From the NCBI RefSeq assembly GCF_007860125.1, contig NZ_SJPW01000001.1, forward strand, positions 1,301,900-1,365,899: 64,000 bases of DNA, in the 5' to 3' direction. Numbering within the stretch: position 1 is the first letter of the stretch; each line of letters starts with the position of its first letter. The translations under genes were made by a program, and so were the position numbers. Positions 62,686-64,000 of this stretch are shown piece after piece. Source of the DNA: Rubripirellula tenax. Lineage in GTDB: Bacteria; Planctomycetota; Planctomycetia; Pirellulales; Pirellulaceae. Below the pieces are notes generated by a model. The model saw nothing but the letters and a program-made list of their open reading frames with translations, searched no databases and was not told the origin of the DNA.

Positions 62686-63969
62686 TTACGTGAACCTCAG
62701 CAACGCATACTTCCGTTTGCCTTTCCGCAGCACCATGACGGTCTCGCTTGCCAAATCCGAGGTCGTCAATCGTTGTTGTTCGTCGGTAACGCGAATGTTG
62801 TTGACATACACGCCACCTTCTTTGATTCCACGACGGGCCTCACCGCCGCTGGAAACCAAGCCGGCGGTCTGCAAGGCTTCGACGATCCAGTAGCCCTCAC
62901 CATCGAGCTTACTTCGCTCGACATCGCTACTGGGGACATCCGCAAAGATTGCACCTAGCGAAGCATCGGTTGCTTCGCCGATCTCGCCGCCGAACAGGAT
63001 ATCCGAGGCGCGTTCGGCCGTCTTCAAACCTTCGTCGCCGTGCAGCAACGTGGTAATCCACTGGGCCAACCGAATCTGTGCCGCGCGTTTGCCCGGATCG
63101 GACGCTGTTGCTTCCGCCAACGCGTCGTACTCGTCCCGTTGGATCTCCGTTAGGTAAGCGATACAGCGCATCACGTCGGCATCGTCGACCGTTTTCCAGT
63201 ACTGATAAAATTCATAGGGACTCGTTCGATTCGGATCCAACCAGATCGCACCCTTTTCCGTTTTCCCCATCTTCTTACCGTCGCCAGTCGTCAGCAACGG
63301 CGCCGTCACGCCGAACAATTGCTTGCCCAACATGCGTCGTCCCAAATCGATACCGGCTGTGATGTTGCCCCATTGGTCACTGCCGCCGGCTTGGATCGAA
63401 CAACCGTGCGTCTTCGACAGATGCACAAAGTCGTACGCTTGCAACAGCATGTAACTGAATTCGGTGTAGCTAAGTCCGGCTTCGCTTTCCAAACGTGACC
63501 GCACCGACTCTTTGCCCATCATCGCGCCAACGGGAAAGTTCTTACCCACGTCACGCAAAAATTCCAAGTAAGAATAACCCTGCATCCAATCAAAATTGTT
63601 CAGCAACATCGCTCCATCGGTTCCGGTGAAGTCCAGCAGCATCCGCATCTGGGCGGCCACGCCGTCAACGTTCTCTTGCAGTTGCTCGGCCGACAACAGG
63701 TTGCGTTCTTCGCTTTTTCCGCTCGGATCACCAATCATGCCCGTCGCACCACCGACCAAAGCGATCGGGCGATGCCCGGCTTTTTGAAAACGGCGCAGCA
63801 TCATCAACTGCATCAACGAACCGACGTGCAAACTGGACGCCGTCGGATCAAATCCGATGTAGACCGTTTGCGGTCCCGAGGCCAGCAATTTGCCCAACCC
63901 CGCCTCGTCGGTGCATTGGTGAATCAGTCCGCGCCATCTCAGGTCGTCTAGCAAGTTTGTTTCAGGCAT
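62686..63969 (-). CDS. tyrS: Tyrosyl-tRNA synthetase
   Basis: A 427-residue class I synthetase of the bacterial TyrRS type. The HIGH-type motif is LHVGS (H48), the KMSKS-type motif is KMGKT (in GDGKKMGKTEKG), and other signatures are GFDPTASSLHVGS at the N-terminal active site, YSYLEFLRDVGKNFPV, and QAGGSDQWGNITAG. The C-terminal S4-like RNA-binding domain is visible near the end (GGEARRGIKEGGVYVNNIRVTDE; shown in part). It attaches tyrosine to tRNA-Tyr. The gene converges with DUF58, with repeat A in between. Confidence 0.97.
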   Translation of the reverse strand: MPETNLLDDLRWRGLIHQCTDEAGLGKLLASGPQTVYIGFDPTASSLHVGSLMQLMMLRRFQKAGHRPIALVGGATGMIGDPSGKSEERNLLSAEQLQENVDGVAAQMRMLLDFTGTDGAMLLNNFDWMQGYSYLEFLRDVGKNFPVGAMMGKESVRSRLESEAGLSYTEFSYMLLQAYDFVHLSKTHGCSIQAGGSDQWGNITAGIDLGRRMLGKQLFGVTAPLLTTGDGKKMGKTEKGAIWLDPNRTSPYEFYQYWKTVDDADVMRCIAYLTEIQRDEYDALAEATASDPGKRAAQIRLAQWITTLLHGDEGLKTAERASDILFGGEIGEATDASLGAIFADVPSSDVERSKLDGEGYWIVEALQTAGLVSSGGEARRGIKEGGVYVNNIRVTDEQQRLTTSDLASETVMVLRKGKRKYALLRFT

Positions 63970-64000
63970 CGTGCTTCTTTGTTTGCCGAGCGAAAATCGC

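Noticed and set aside
1-64000. tRNA, rRNA or transposase genes
   Set aside because: I scanned by eye for T-loop-like GTTCGAATCC contexts and transposase motifs and found none convincing; a tRNAscan-SE or Infernal run would be needed to exclude small RNA genes.

Overview
The window looks like chromosomal DNA of a planctomycete, most likely a Pirellulaceae member of the Rhodopirellula type. This is inferred from the protein repertoire: tandem DUF1080 domains, Tat-exported Gfo/Idh/MocA oxidoreductase, formylglycine sulfatase, PVC-type heme/propeller/HEAT protein, redoxin-cytochrome-copper mosaic, giant beta-helix protein with an N-terminal R-rich/MESLEMR-type export motif and a dockerin-like C-terminus, and ECF sigma with an oversized anti-sigma. 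Genes are densely packed on both strands. I see no rRNA, tRNA, CRISPR, phage or transposase gene.

Layout. 0.5-5 kb: HDOD protein; a divergent AAA+ ATPase with a winged-helix region; a minimal thioredoxin-like ORF bracketed by heptanucleotide repeats; an acidic protein of unknown function. 5.2-8.5 kb: sugar-acid dehydratase (IlvD/Edd) and DapA-like aldolase/dehydratase in one operon, then four ~117-bp palindromic repeat units. 8.5-12 kb: secreted carboxypeptidase-regulatory-like protein and a PQQ-propeller protein. 12.3-16 kb: RND/MMPL transporter, TsaE, a KptA cut down to its N-terminal domain, and a methyltransferase, all in one direction. 16-21 kb: redoxin/cytochrome c/copper-monooxygenase/EF-hand mosaic, divergent from a Gfo/Idh/MocA oxidoreductase; YidD; tandem-DUF1080 protein. 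21.4-25.5 kb: translationally coupled ECF sigma, anti-sigma and GT-C-like membrane protein. 25.6-30 kb: beta-CASP RNase, a phosphatase fused to a cytochrome c'-like domain, and a gingipain-like C25 peptidase. 30-36.4 kb: PdxA, polytopic membrane protein, CPBP protease, sulfatase, four-CBS protein. 36.5-46.8 kb: giant beta-helix protein, PVC-type cytochrome with permuted domain order, lamin-tail protein, small membrane protein. 46.8-55 kb: MoxR ATPase, lipoprotein alpha/beta hydrolase, SNF2 helicase with a coupled upstream gene, small helical protein, CPA antiporter, GT2 glycosyltransferase. 55.5-64 kb: Der GTPase, family-4 uracil-DNA glycosylase, divergent Mur-ligase paralogue, response regulator, MoxR-DUF58 pair, TyrS.

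Several dispersed repeat families (nested ~117-bp palindromes, a 98-bp MITE-like element in two inverted copies, a TAGGCTTCTAGCCT/GGCAGGCAAGATGCC element, GGCC-type palindromes, heptamer tandems) sit in intergenic gaps. All four convergent gaps longer than 100 bp carry one, which suggests use as bidirectional 3' boundaries or preferential tolerance there. Two families keep their stems through compensatory base changes between copies. The most unusual coding observations are the phosphatase-cytochrome c' fusion, the permuted PVC cytochrome, the KptA remnant and the Mur-ligase paralogue lacking the usual substrate motifs. All family assignments come from motif recognition by eye, not from database searches.
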